Source of the DNA: Neomesorhizobium albiziae
GTDB lineage: Bacteria > Pseudomonadota > Alphaproteobacteria > Rhizobiales > Rhizobiaceae
Direction: 5' to 3'
Assembly: GCF_900114255.1 (NCBI RefSeq)
Contig: NZ_FOSL01000027.1
Location: forward strand, 1-56,138
Length of the DNA stretch: 56,138 nucleotides
The position numbers and the translations under genes are program-made. The notes under the pieces were generated by a model. It saw nothing but the letters and a program-made list of their open reading frames with translations, was not told where the DNA came from and did not search any database. Below, piece by piece: positions 1-7,744 of the stretch. Each line of letters starts with the position of its first letter. Position 1 is the first letter of the stretch.

Positions 1-337
1 GATCTCCACGCTGGTCGCCCGACCTAGAGCTTCCTCTAGATCCTCCAAGGACGACGCTTTGCGTTGGCTGCCATCAGGCAAAGCAACATCGGCGGCGGGA
101 AAGCCGACACTGATTGCAAGTTGAGTTTCAAGCTGCTGCTGCTTGAGGCAAAGCGCCAAGGTCCGAACATGGGCTTCGACCCAGGCCTGCGACAGCAAGA
201 GAGCGGGATCAGGTGCTGCGCCCTCCCCGTTCTTGTCCATCAGATTTGGCGCCTGCTCAGTCGCAACCACGACAACTTCCCGTCTTCCGCCCGCACGTGA
301 CGAAAGGCAAAGTCGTGGTATTGTCGGAATCAGCCAT
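1..337 (-). pseudogene. Partial hypothetical protein, frameshifted near its 5' end
   Basis: An open frame runs off the left edge on the minus strand. From ATG at 240 it reads MDKNGEGAAPDPALLL and continues to base 1 with coding-like composition (AHVRTLALCLKQQQLETQL, then VGFPAADVALPDGS). A better initiation site lies upstream: ATG at 337 preceded by GGAG at 8 nt, reading MADSDNTTTLPFVT, but that frame stops at 257-259. Joining the two needs removal of one base somewhere around 257-300. The N-terminus resembles a short hypothetical family I associate with Bradyrhizobium and relatives; no function is known to me. The gene may instead simply start at 240. The C-terminus is outside the window. 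Confidence 0.5.
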
Positions 338-445
338 GATCCGAGCTCCAACCAGCTTGGGTTTGGTCAGGTCGGGCAAGGTGGACCAACACCTCGTCCG
401 ACCGTTTCACGCGTATCTGCGAGCGTCAGCAATAAAGTCGACTTT

Positions 446-461
446 TTTGACCAATGTCAAA
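446..461. promoter_or_regulatory. Perfect inverted repeat upstream of XRE regulator
   Basis: TTTGAC-CAAT-GTCAAA is a perfect 6-bp dyad with a 4-bp centre in an AT-rich stretch 21 bp before the ATG of the XRE gene. Its position over the likely promoter or 5' leader suggests autoregulation, which is inferred, not shown. Confidence 0.5.
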
Positions 462-482
462 CAAAAATACTGATTTTGAATA

Positions 483-731
483 ATGAGCTTGATTTCGGTA
501 GAGCAATGTAGGGGAGCAAGAGCGATGCTTGGATGGAGCCAGGGCAAATTGGCTGAGGCCGCGGCGGTATCAAGGACAACCGTTGTTGATTTCGAAAGGG
601 GCATCCGCATCCCACACCGGAACAATCTTTCTGCTATTCGTCGTGCTCTGGAGGCGGCTGGCATAGAGTTTATTCCTGAGAACGGTGGCGGAGCAGGTGT
701 GCGACTTTTTCGTCGTTCTAGCGACGCATGA
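483..731 (+). CDS. XRE-family helix-turn-helix transcriptional regulator
   Basis: An 82-residue protein made almost wholly of one Cro/CI-type helix-turn-helix (about residues 8-65): ARAMLGWSQGKLAEAAAVSR followed by TTVVDFERGIRIPHRNN and AIRRALEAAGIEFIPENGG. The last segment is the usual signature of short alphaproteobacterial XRE regulators. No sensor or peptidase domain is present. There is no clear Shine-Dalgarno before ATG 483, and translation may be weak or leaderless. It probably represses its own promoter through the inverted repeat just upstream. Its other targets are not evident: the next gene on this strand is 2 kb away. Confidence 0.8.
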   Translation: MSLISVEQCRGARAMLGWSQGKLAEAAAVSRTTVVDFERGIRIPHRNNLSAIRRALEAAGIEFIPENGGGAGVRLFRRSSDA

Positions 732-1035
732 CCCAAGGTGGGCATTGAAAAGGCAGACTGCGAGGCGAAACGTGACTAGCTGAAAGCCGTCACGACGGCC
801 ATGTGCGGCGCATTGCTGCTCGGCAGCTTATGGGGCCGACATGAGACGCATTGCCGAACTGCGGCCTAGACCCGGTTCCCCTGAGGGCGATGGATCCATT
901 ATCGGCGGAGCACAGCGAGGTAGGGACAAAAGAATTTTCGAGAATCTTTCATGCCATGATCGACAACGGAAATTTCGTGGAGCCGTGCCGGAATGGTACG
1001 GCTTCTATCCACACCCGGTGATCGCGACGGCGATG
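732..1035. other. Gene-free interval
   Basis: About 300 bp between the XRE gene and the end of the glycosyltransferase gene. I see no convincing ORF, RNA or terminator here. A long plus-strand frame that begins at 841 is antisense to the glycosyltransferase and lacks a ribosome binding site. Confidence 0.5.
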
Positions 1036-1977
1036 TCAGGCCGTCCCGTTCCGTCCTTCGTCCAGCAACGGCATTCCGTATTGGCGGATTTCGTGAACAC
1101 CCAAAAGGCCGCTCAACACGCCGACATGCATGATGCCTCTAAGCACGCTGCGGTTCCGGCGGGCGGGCCAGACCATCGTCAGGACGGCGGACACGAAGCA
1201 AAAGGCCACTTTCGCCGACGCCAGCGCGAATTGTTTGGCGCGCGCTTTTCCCGCCGACCTGCTCCGCAGCAGATGGCCATGCGTCTGCCCCACGCGGTAA
1301 CGGCGCTTGCTGAGCCAGCCGAATGTGGCGCGCTCGGGCGTCACGAGTTCGTCGACCCAGGCCTTGGCGGCGTAGGCGACCATGCCACCGGCCTTGTGCA
1401 CCTGATCGAAGAACTCCGTGTCCTCGCCACCGGTCTGCCCGCGCGCCAGGTTGAAACGCCGTCCGGAAATGCTCTCCGCGTCCATGCGCAAGAGAACGTT
1501 GCAGGTGTAACCGGTGCGGATCTCTCCCTCCACCCAAACCGGAAAGGTCGAGTGAAAATCTCCAAGGCTCATCCACTCGGGAGCGTCGGGCAGGTATCGT
1601 GCCTTGACTGGGCCGAGTACCGCATCGGCGCCGGTAATTTCCGCCGTCTCGACCAGTTTGGCGAGCCATTGGCTGGAAGCTGTTTCGTCGTCGTCAATGA
1701 ATGCGACAAAATCAGCCCTGCTCGCGTCAAGGCAGGCGTTCCGCGCGATGGAAATATTCCGGGCCGGGCAACAAAGGTAGCGGATTGGCAGGCCGAGCCC
1801 TTGGGTCAGTTGCGCGACGAGTTGCTTCGCCGTCGGCGTGTCGTCATTGTCGGCGACGATCACGCCGATCCGGTATCCGGGCGGCTGATCCATGGCAGCG
1901 ATCGAACGAAGCGTGTCCGCGATTTCCGAGCGGCGAAACGTGCAGACGCAAATGTCAATTTCGGTGGCTTTCGGCAT
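1036..1977 (-). CDS. Family 2 glycosyltransferase
   Basis: A 313-residue GT-A fold glycosyltransferase. The N-terminus (EIDICVCTFRRSEIADTL, about residues 4-21) is the nucleotide-sugar entry strand. VADNDD and FIDDDE (the latter near residue 95) are the Asp-rich metal/nucleotide motifs, and the GGEDTEFFDQV segment near residue 190 matches the ED acceptor-side motif of GT2 enzymes. A hydrophobic stretch near residues 250-270 may anchor it to the inner membrane. The start at 1977 (MPKATE) is chosen because AAAGGAGG lies 5 nt upstream; an earlier ATG at 1995 would place this site inside the gene. It likely transfers a sugar during exopolysaccharide or lipid-linked glycan synthesis. It is isolated from other polysaccharide genes, so donor and acceptor are unknown. 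Confidence 0.85.
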   Translation of the reverse strand: MPKATEIDICVCTFRRSEIADTLRSIAAMDQPPGYRIGVIVADNDDTPTAKQLVAQLTQGLGLPIRYLCCPARNISIARNACLDASRADFVAFIDDDETASSQWLAKLVETAEITGADAVLGPVKARYLPDAPEWMSLGDFHSTFPVWVEGEIRTGYTCNVLLRMDAESISGRRFNLARGQTGGEDTEFFDQVHKAGGMVAYAAKAWVDELVTPERATFGWLSKRRYRVGQTHGHLLRSRSAGKARAKQFALASAKVAFCFVSAVLTMVWPARRNRSVLRGIMHVGVLSGLLGVHEIRQYGMPLLDEGRNGTA

Positions 1978-2420
1978 CGATGCCTCCTTTCGCATTGCAA
2001 AAGAAAAGGCATCATCTGTGCCAACTACCCCATTGTTCGGCTAAACCATTGAGCTGAAATCGTTATCGCGCCCAGCGGCGGCCGAGGGATTTGGTTGCTG
2101 GATTGTGCAATGCACAATTGCACGGCGCTTTTCCGTGGGAAGCCGCCAAATTATGTGCACTCGAAATGCGATGGCGGCCGCTATCTTGATCTGTCCGACA
2201 GCATAGGGGCGCATAGCGCTCCGTCATGTTTAGGCTGAAAGCGGACTGGCAGCTTCGGAACTTGGGATGCCAATAGCTGACGTTTTGCATTGGAGGCTTT
2301 GAGTCTCGACCTGACCCGAAGCCGTATTGCTCCATTCTGTCGAAAGGTCGGCTCGGGGGGAACCTTGCCATTTGAAGCGGCTGCGGGAATGAGCTAGTGA
2401 GCGTCGCCTGCGCTCAATGA
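1978..2420. other. Intergenic region with a dyad upstream of the glycosyltransferase
   Basis: No gene is supported in these 440 bp. It contains TTGTGCA-A-TGCACAA at 2103-2117, a perfect 7-bp inverted repeat with a 1-nt centre, about 125 bp upstream of the glycosyltransferase start and a candidate operator. Short minus-strand frames here lack ribosome binding sites and domain similarity. Confidence 0.45.
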
Positions 2421-2690
2421 TCAAAAATAGCGTAGGCGCGTGGCTTCAAGCGACTGCTGAAAAGAACACTGAATTTCTCTAAGCGGCAGAGGCGGCGGCG
2501 GGATATAGTCTACGTCTCCGATGTCATGTTTGAGGTGTGGCGCAAGTTTTGAAACGACGCGCTCATAATGGGCAGCTTCGATGCTGTCGCGGATGCGTTT
2601 CATTGTCTTGCGCGACGCGATGGCAACCGCCTTCAGGAGCGGGTGCAAAGGGATCGGGAATGCAACCGATGCGTCTCGATTGATGTGCAT
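2421..2690 (-). CDS. Small DUF1127-like protein
   Basis: An 89-residue protein. ATG 2690 is preceded by AGAGGA about 8 nt upstream, better than any other start in this frame. The central part (MKRIRDSIEAAHYERVVSKL then HDIGDVDYIPPPPLPLRE) resembles the basic, Leu/Ile-rich DUF1127 pattern ending in a DIG motif, though it is diverged, with a Pro-rich tail. DUF1127 proteins are short, often RNA-associated or stress/phosphate-linked small proteins in alphaproteobacteria; the exact role here is unknown. It is transcribed divergently from the adjacent LysR gene (about 90 bp between starts), so the LysR protein is a plausible regulator. Confidence 0.55.
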   Translation of the reverse strand: MHINRDASVAFPIPLHPLLKAVAIASRKTMKRIRDSIEAAHYERVVSKLAPHLKHDIGDVDYIPPPPLPLREIQCSFQQSLEATRLRYF

Positions 2691-2777
2691 CTTAACGTCC
2701 TCTTCGTAAATCGAGGATGCTCTGAGAGATCTGCCAAGGGAAACGAGTTGCGCAAATGCGGTCGATGAGCGAGCTTG

Positions 2778-3734
2778 ATGACCATGGGCATGCCCGTGGG
2801 TTTTGACCTCGATCTCCTCCGCAGCTTCGTCGCTATCGCGGAGGAAAGGAGCTTTACCCGTGCAGCGGCCCGCGTCGGGCGGACGCAGTCGGCAGTCTCC
2901 CTGCAAATGCAGCGGCTCGAAGGGGTTCTCGGTCAGACTGTGATCATCCGAGGCAAGGGTGGCAGCGTCGAGCTGAACCCGGAAGGGCAGTATTTGCTCG
3001 GACGAGCACGCGAGCTCCTGGCGCTCAATGACGACATCATGCGGTCGCTGCACGCCACTCCGGTGCACGGCACGATACGGTTGGGCATCGCGGAAGAACT
3101 GTCGGCGCGCTATCTGCCGCGAATACTCGATCGCTTCTCCCATGCCGCGCCTGCGGTCGAGGTCGAAGTCGCGGTCGCAGCGTCCTGCTTCCTCGCCCTG
3201 AAGTTGAAGAGCGGCGAGCTCGACCTAGCCCTATTGAGGGCGGGCCTGGAGCCTCGGCAATGGCCCGCGGTCGAGATCTGGCACAGCCCGATGAGGTGGG
3301 TCACATCGGACACGCACCGCCAGCATCTGCGCGATCCACTTCCGCTGTCGATTTCGCCCGCGGATTGCCCGTGGCGTCCGTCCGAATTCAGCGAATGCCT
3401 GTGGCACGGCATGGTGATCCGAGCGCTGGAGCAAGGCGGACGCAACTACCGCGTCGTTTCGACATCCACAACGACGCAGGGACAGATGGCCGCCGCGCAA
3501 GCCGGGCTGGCAGTGACGAACACGCTCGCCGACGACCGCTTAGCCGAGGGATTGAGAATCGTGCGGGCAGATGAGGGGCTGCCCGAACTGCCAGAGTGCC
3601 GTTACCTCATGCTCACGGCGCGCGAGCCGCGTCAGCCCGCCACGGACATGCTGGCGGCGCAGGTCAGCGAGGTCTTTGGGGGCACTGCGAGGCGTGCTCC
3701 ACGACCGCCATCCACCCAGGCGATCACCGGATGA
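2778..3734 (+). CDS. LysR-family transcriptional regulator
   Basis: About 318 residues. The N-terminal winged helix-turn-helix (FDLDLLRSFVAIAEERSFTR, then RTQSAVSLQMQRLE) is textbook LysR, followed by a periplasmic-binding-fold effector domain (about residues 95-300). Three close ATGs (2778, 2784, 2790) leave the exact start uncertain; none has a strong ribosome binding site. LysR proteins act as tetramers on a promoter usually next to their own gene, here the divergent DUF1127-like gene at 2421-2690. The effector is not predictable from sequence. Confidence 0.88.
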   Translation: MTMGMPVGFDLDLLRSFVAIAEERSFTRAAARVGRTQSAVSLQMQRLEGVLGQTVIIRGKGGSVELNPEGQYLLGRARELLALNDDIMRSLHATPVHGTIRLGIAEELSARYLPRILDRFSHAAPAVEVEVAVAASCFLALKLKSGELDLALLRAGLEPRQWPAVEIWHSPMRWVTSDTHRQHLRDPLPLSISPADCPWRPSEFSECLWHGMVIRALEQGGRNYRVVSTSTTTQGQMAAAQAGLAVTNTLADDRLAEGLRIVRADEGLPELPECRYLMLTAREPRQPATDMLAAQVSEVFGGTARRAPRPPSTQAITG

Positions 3735-3933
3735 ACAAGGCAGAGCTCACCCCTACGGCCGATATTGGGCGCATTGCTGACCGGCGGCCTTTGGTCCGGT
3801 AGCGGACTGACGGCATTTAACCTCAGGAATACGATAGCGGACACTCATTTGCTGGTGAGTTCGGATCGAATGCAGAAGGAACGTGCAAGCATTCCGCGCG
3901 TTGCTGTATGTGCAGACCCGGCAGAAAGACCCG

Positions 3934-4647
3934 ATGTCAAAATTTAGCCGCCGCAGGCTCCTGGCAACGGCTGCAACATGCGCCGCCTTCGCCACCCTGA
4001 CCGCTTGCACGAGCGTTCGTGAACACGGCCAGAGAGCGTTTGGCCCGCGGCCAGAGCAACTTCCCCAGCTCGGTGTCGATCCCCTCTTCGGCGATTATCA
4101 CCAGATGTATGCCGCCACGCTGGACCGTAGCTATGACATCCCGGCTGTTCCAATCGAGGAGATTGACCCGAAATACTATCGGCAGGTCGTTCCGGACCCG
4201 ACCGGCGAGCAGCCGGGAACTGTTGTCGTCGACACGTCGAACCACTTTCTCTATTTCGTGGGTAATATGGGGGATGCACTCCGCTACGGCGTTGGCCTCG
4301 GCCGTGAGGGCTTTGAGTGGTCGGGCCGCGGAGTGATCCAGTGGAAACAGAAATGGCCGCGCTGGTTCCCGCCAGACGAAATGATCGACCGCCAGCCCGA
4401 GCTTGAGAAATACCGTGCGCGGCAGATCCCGGGCACGAACGATTGGGAGGGCGGCATGGAGCCGGGTGTCATGAATCCGCTCGGGGCGCGCGCGCTCTAT
4501 GTTTTCCACGATGGCAAGGACACGCTCTATCGGCTGCACGGATCGCCGGAATGGTCGTCAATTGGTAAGTCCGTGTCCTCGGGCTGCGCGAGGCTAATCA
4601 ACCAGGATATTATCGATCTCTATGACCGCGTGTATCGCACTGGTTGA
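3934..4647 (+). CDS. L,D-transpeptidase (YkuD/ErfK) lipoprotein
   Basis: A 237-residue exported protein. The start at 3934 gives MSKFSRRRLLATAATC, a Tat/lipoprotein leader with a lipobox (LTAC, Cys near residue 25). The catalytic region near the C-terminus carries the YkuD pattern: LHGSPEW...SSGCARL, with His and the nucleophilic Cys spaced as in the family. These enzymes form 3-3 cross-links in peptidoglycan, or attach proteins to it, in the periplasm; alphaproteobacteria carry many paralogues. An upstream in-frame ATG at 3883 would bury the leader. The gene converges on the TauE gene, with only 23 bp between stop codons. Confidence 0.88.
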   Translation: MSKFSRRRLLATAATCAAFATLTACTSVREHGQRAFGPRPEQLPQLGVDPLFGDYHQMYAATLDRSYDIPAVPIEEIDPKYYRQVVPDPTGEQPGTVVVDTSNHFLYFVGNMGDALRYGVGLGREGFEWSGRGVIQWKQKWPRWFPPDEMIDRQPELEKYRARQIPGTNDWEGGMEPGVMNPLGARALYVFHDGKDTLYRLHGSPEWSSIGKSVSSGCARLINQDIIDLYDRVYRTG

Positions 4648-4670
4648 CCGGGCGGCTCAACCCGGGCCTC

Positions 4671-5450
4671 TTACGCGAGATAGCCGGAGAGGCCGTCCCA
4701 CAACAATTTGAACGAGGTCACGACCAGCAATCCGTAGCAGGCCCGATAGAGCTGACGCTGGTCCAGCCTTGCGTGAAGCCGCCAACCAAGCCATATGCCT
4801 GCGGGAATAGCGAACAGGCAAACCATCATCAGTATCCAGTCGTTGCCTGCCGGCTTCACCAGCAGCAACCACGGCACCGCCTTGATCGCATTGCCCACGG
4901 TAAAGAACAGACTCGTGGTTCCCGCATAGATTTCCTTGCTGAGACCGAGCGGCAGCAGATACATCGCCAACGGCGGCCCGCCCGAATGAGCCACCATGGT
5001 CGTGATTCCCGATGTGAGACCGGCAGCGACCGCCTTCGGCGATGAACGCGGACCTACCGCCACCTTACCGCCTCCCACAAACCATAGGCTGACAAAGATC
5101 AGGGTAATCGCCGCCATCAGGATCGCGATGGCCCGATGGTCCAAACTGCGGAACAGCACAAAGCCGAGCCCAATACCGATCACGAGCCCCGGTAAGAGCA
5201 GGACAAGGTCCGGCTTCGACCAGGTCGAAGGCTTCCAATAGCGCAGCGCGAACAGATCCATCGCAATGAACAGCGGCGCGAGCAGCCCACCTGCGGTGAC
5301 CGGATCCATCACCGTCGACAAAAGCGGAATGCCGATGATGGCGAAGCCGCCACCGAACGCTCCCCTCATGAAGGAGATCAGGAACACGGCGGCAAAAGCG
5401 ACAAAGATCGTGGCAGCGGTCAGCTGCGGCGCAACTGCGGAGGCGATCAT
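4671..5450 (-). CDS. TauE/SafE-family sulfite/sulfonate exporter-like membrane protein
   Basis: A 259-residue integral membrane protein with about eight hydrophobic segments in two homologous halves, as in TauE/SafE. The N-terminal half contains the glycine-rich GAFGGGFAIIGIPLL motif and the second half the GLTSGITTMVAHSGGPP motif, both family hallmarks. Members export sulfite, sulfoacetate or other organosulfur anions, and some act as importers. Its ATG overlaps the stop codon of the upstream DUF1127 gene by 4 bp (ATGA), so the two are translationally coupled. The divergent MocR regulator is a likely controller; TauR-type MocR proteins control taurine genes in other alphaproteobacteria, which makes sulfonate metabolism a reasonable guess. 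Confidence 0.88.
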   Translation of the reverse strand: MIASAVAPQLTAATIFVAFAAVFLISFMRGAFGGGFAIIGIPLLSTVMDPVTAGGLLAPLFIAMDLFALRYWKPSTWSKPDLVLLLPGLVIGIGLGFVLFRSLDHRAIAILMAAITLIFVSLWFVGGGKVAVGPRSSPKAVAAGLTSGITTMVAHSGGPPLAMYLLPLGLSKEIYAGTTSLFFTVGNAIKAVPWLLLVKPAGNDWILMMVCLFAIPAGIWLGWRLHARLDQRQLYRACYGLLVVTSFKLLWDGLSGYLA

Positions 5451-5692
5451 GACATCCTCCCCGTTTCGGAGAGTGTGAAGAAGCCGCGCACCGCCGCTTC
5501 GATCTGGGAGCGTGCGAGGCCAATGTCCCGTAGCTCGTGGTCCTCGAACTCGCGCAAAGCGCCGATGGCTTGCCGCCGGGATATCTCCTTGGCGAGGACG
5601 CGGAAGCGCTGAAACACCGATCGTACGGGGACAGGCAGCGGACCACCGTGTCGACCGAGCGGGAAGGGCTTGGACTGTTCGATATTGGTCAT
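5447..5692 (-). CDS. DUF1127 family small protein
   Basis: An 81-residue protein from ATG 5692, which has AAGGAAG upstream; longer in-frame starts lack a site. The C-terminal half matches DUF1127: AIGALREFEDHELRDIGLAR, including the conserved E-L-x-D-I-G-L-x-R core. Such proteins are usually 45-90 residues, basic and of poorly defined function. It is the first gene of a two-gene operon with the TauE/SafE exporter (4-bp overlap). The promoter region is shared with the divergent MocR gene. Confidence 0.8.
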   Translation of the reverse strand: MTNIEQSKPFPLGRHGGPLPVPVRSVFQRFRVLAKEISRRQAIGALREFEDHELRDIGLARSQIEAAVRGFFTLSETGRMS

Positions 5693-5828
5693 TACTTTCT
5701 TCCTTTGGTTTTTCGCCGCTTCCCTTAAGGGCAAGCGGGAGGATTGCGCGTACAGTGCGCTCGTTTGGCCCCTTGTGTGGGCCGTTATCAGATGGAATTC
5801 ACCGGCACCTCGGATCATCTTCGATCAA

Positions 5829-5909
5829 TCGGTGCAATGCGGGTGTTGCTGTCAAATAAATTGCATGCTAAAAATCTCGGTGCAATAGAAACATTGATCT
5901 CGGTGCAAT
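5829..5909. promoter_or_regulatory. Three direct repeats of TCGGTGCAAT (probable MocR operator)
   Basis: TCGGTGCAAT occurs at 5829-5838, 5877-5886 and 5900-5909. The last two extend to ATCTCGGTGCAAT and start exactly 23 bp apart, about two helical turns; the first is 48 bp further upstream. MocR/GntR regulators typically bind such phased direct repeats next to their own gene. The third copy ends one base before the ATG at 5911, so bound protein would block initiation. The array lies between the MocR gene and the divergent DUF1127-TauE operon. Confidence 0.65.
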
Positions 5910-5910
5910 T

Positions 5911-7254
5911 ATGTCGACAAGCGAGTATCTGAAGCTGGCTGATGAAGTCGCCTCCGAAATCGTCGACGGACGCTTGAAACCAGGCGATCGCCTCCCGCCT
6001 CAGCGCACATTTGCGTACCAACGCGGCATCGCTGCCTCAACCGCCAGCCGGGTCTATGCTGAATTGCTGCGGCGTGGCCTCGTCGTCGGCGAAGTGGGGC
6101 GTGGAACATTTATCTCGGGGCAATCGCGTCGGGGCGATGCGGCAACCAGGGACCCAGGCGACCCGCGAGTCGATCTGGAATTCAACTTTCCGATCCTGCC
6201 GGGACAAGCCGAGCTGATGGCCAAAAGTCTGGCCGGGCTATCCAATCCGGACGCCTTGCAAACTGCATTGAAGCCCGCGACGAGTCGGGGCAATTCGGCC
6301 GCACGCGAGCTTGGCGCCCGAGTCCTTGCCCGAGGTGGCTGGATGCCGGATCCGGAGGGGATGGCCTTTACCGGCGGTGGCCGCCAATCCATTGCCGCTG
6401 CGATTGCGACGCTGGTGCCAGCAGGCGCGCGTTGCGGCGTCGAGGCACTCACCTATCCGCTCGTCAAGGGCATCGCCATGCGGCTGGGGGTAACGCTTGT
6501 GCCGATTGCCATGGACGACCATGGAATTCGTCCGGACGCCATTGAGAAGGCTCATCACGAAGCACGTCTGTCTGCGGTTTATATCCAGCCAACGCTGCAC
6601 AACCCGCTCGGCGTGACCGTGCCGCCTGCCCGACGCGAGGAACTGGTGCGGCTGGCCGAAAGGCTTGCCCTCACCATGATAGAGGACGCCGTGTACGGGT
6701 TTCTTGTCGATGAGATTCCACTCGCTGGACTGGCGCCAAACCACTGCGTGTTCGTCGACAGCCTGTCGAAACGGGTCGCGCCGGGGCTCACCCTGGGCTT
6801 CATCAGCGCCCCGGTAAGCTTACGCGAGCGGCTCATGGCCTCCATTCGTTCGGGCGGGTGGACAGCCAGCGGTTTTGCCTTCGCCGCTGCCCAGCGCTTG
6901 ATAACCGACGGTGTGGCGAACGAACTGGTGAACCGCAAACGCGAAGATGCGCGGCAGCGCCAGAGTGTCGCCGCTGACTGTCTTGCCGGCCAGAGTGTGC
7001 AATCAGACAGCCGCTCCTATCACTTGTGGCTGACGCTGCCAGAACGTTGGCGCTCGCAGGCCTTTGTCACAACAGCTGCACGGCATGGGATCGCCATTAC
7101 GCCATCCAGCGCGTTTGCCGTAAGCTCGGGTTACGCGCCAAATGCGGTGCGCCTTGCATTGGCCGCGCCACCCATGGAAAGGCTGCGAGAGGCGCTGCAG
7201 ACTCTGGCGCGCATGCTGAATGCCAGCGAGCAGGATTTTGACTTTGCGGAGTAG
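5911..7254 (+). CDS. MocR-type regulator: GntR HTH fused to class I aminotransferase domain
   Basis: A 447-residue fusion. Residues 1-70 form a GntR winged helix-turn-helix (GRLKPGDRLPPQRTFAYQRG, then ASTASRVYAELLRRGLV). Residues about 95-440 form a fold-type I aminotransferase domain with the TGGGRQSI phosphate-loop region, QPTLHNPLG, and the PLP lysine in DSLSKRVAPGL. MocR proteins (PdxR, GabR, TauR) bind PLP and sometimes an amine ligand to switch transcription. No Shine-Dalgarno precedes ATG 5911; instead an operator repeat abuts it, suggesting leaderless or tightly autoregulated expression. It probably regulates itself and the divergent DUF1127-TauE pair. The ligand is unknown. Confidence 0.88.
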   Translation: MSTSEYLKLADEVASEIVDGRLKPGDRLPPQRTFAYQRGIAASTASRVYAELLRRGLVVGEVGRGTFISGQSRRGDAATRDPGDPRVDLEFNFPILPGQAELMAKSLAGLSNPDALQTALKPATSRGNSAARELGARVLARGGWMPDPEGMAFTGGGRQSIAAAIATLVPAGARCGVEALTYPLVKGIAMRLGVTLVPIAMDDHGIRPDAIEKAHHEARLSAVYIQPTLHNPLGVTVPPARREELVRLAERLALTMIEDAVYGFLVDEIPLAGLAPNHCVFVDSLSKRVAPGLTLGFISAPVSLRERLMASIRSGGWTASGFAFAAAQRLITDGVANELVNRKREDARQRQSVAADCLAGQSVQSDSRSYHLWLTLPERWRSQAFVTTAARHGIAITPSSAFAVSSGYAPNAVRLALAAPPMERLREALQTLARMLNASEQDFDFAE

Positions 7255-7744
7255 CGGCATTGCATCGGGAGCAAGCCGCTGGCTTCCTAGCCCGACGCCA
7301 ACGTTCCGCTACTTTCCGGATGGCGCTCAAACCACAGCGCACTGATCCCGCACGATGCGCGTTCTGGCTGCCGAAGCCGTTGGAAGGCTGGCTCTCTGAA
7401 TCATTTTGCGACCGCTTGCCATCGTTATCGAACGGGCGGGCGCAATGCGGGCTTTGGCTATCGCAAACATCCCGCGCTGCAGCGCATGTATTGAGCGCAG
7501 GCGTGGCGCAAACCAGCAGGGCCAGCATGGCGAAAATTCGGCGAAGGTAAGGGGATGGCTAATGAACAAATCGGTGTTTGTCATGGATTTCACCCAGCCA
7601 TTTTACGACAACCTGGATCGTGGACGGCGTCACGACGCAACATCAGTCGGTAAGTTCAACTTTGACCTGGTCATCACCTACTTTGGCTTTACTGCCCCGA
7701 TTCCCTGCACAGACAAATGCCGACGGCGGCAAGTCAGTCCGCTT
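7255..7744. other. Convergent intergenic region without supported genes
   Basis: About 490 bp between the ends of the MocR gene and the molybdenum-hydroxylase operon. Minus-strand frames here (for example one starting at 7528 with a hydrophobic, Cys-containing N-terminus) run antisense into the MocR gene and have no ribosome binding site. I see no convincing gene. Confidence 0.4.

Noticed and set aside
841-2052. 403-codon plus-strand frame
   Set aside because: Antisense to the family 2 glycosyltransferase, whose motifs and ribosome binding site are clear; the frame has no domain or start site of its own.
7097-7528. Minus-strand frame with a hydrophobic Cys-containing start
   Set aside because: More than a third lies antisense to the MocR gene, and no ribosome binding site precedes it.
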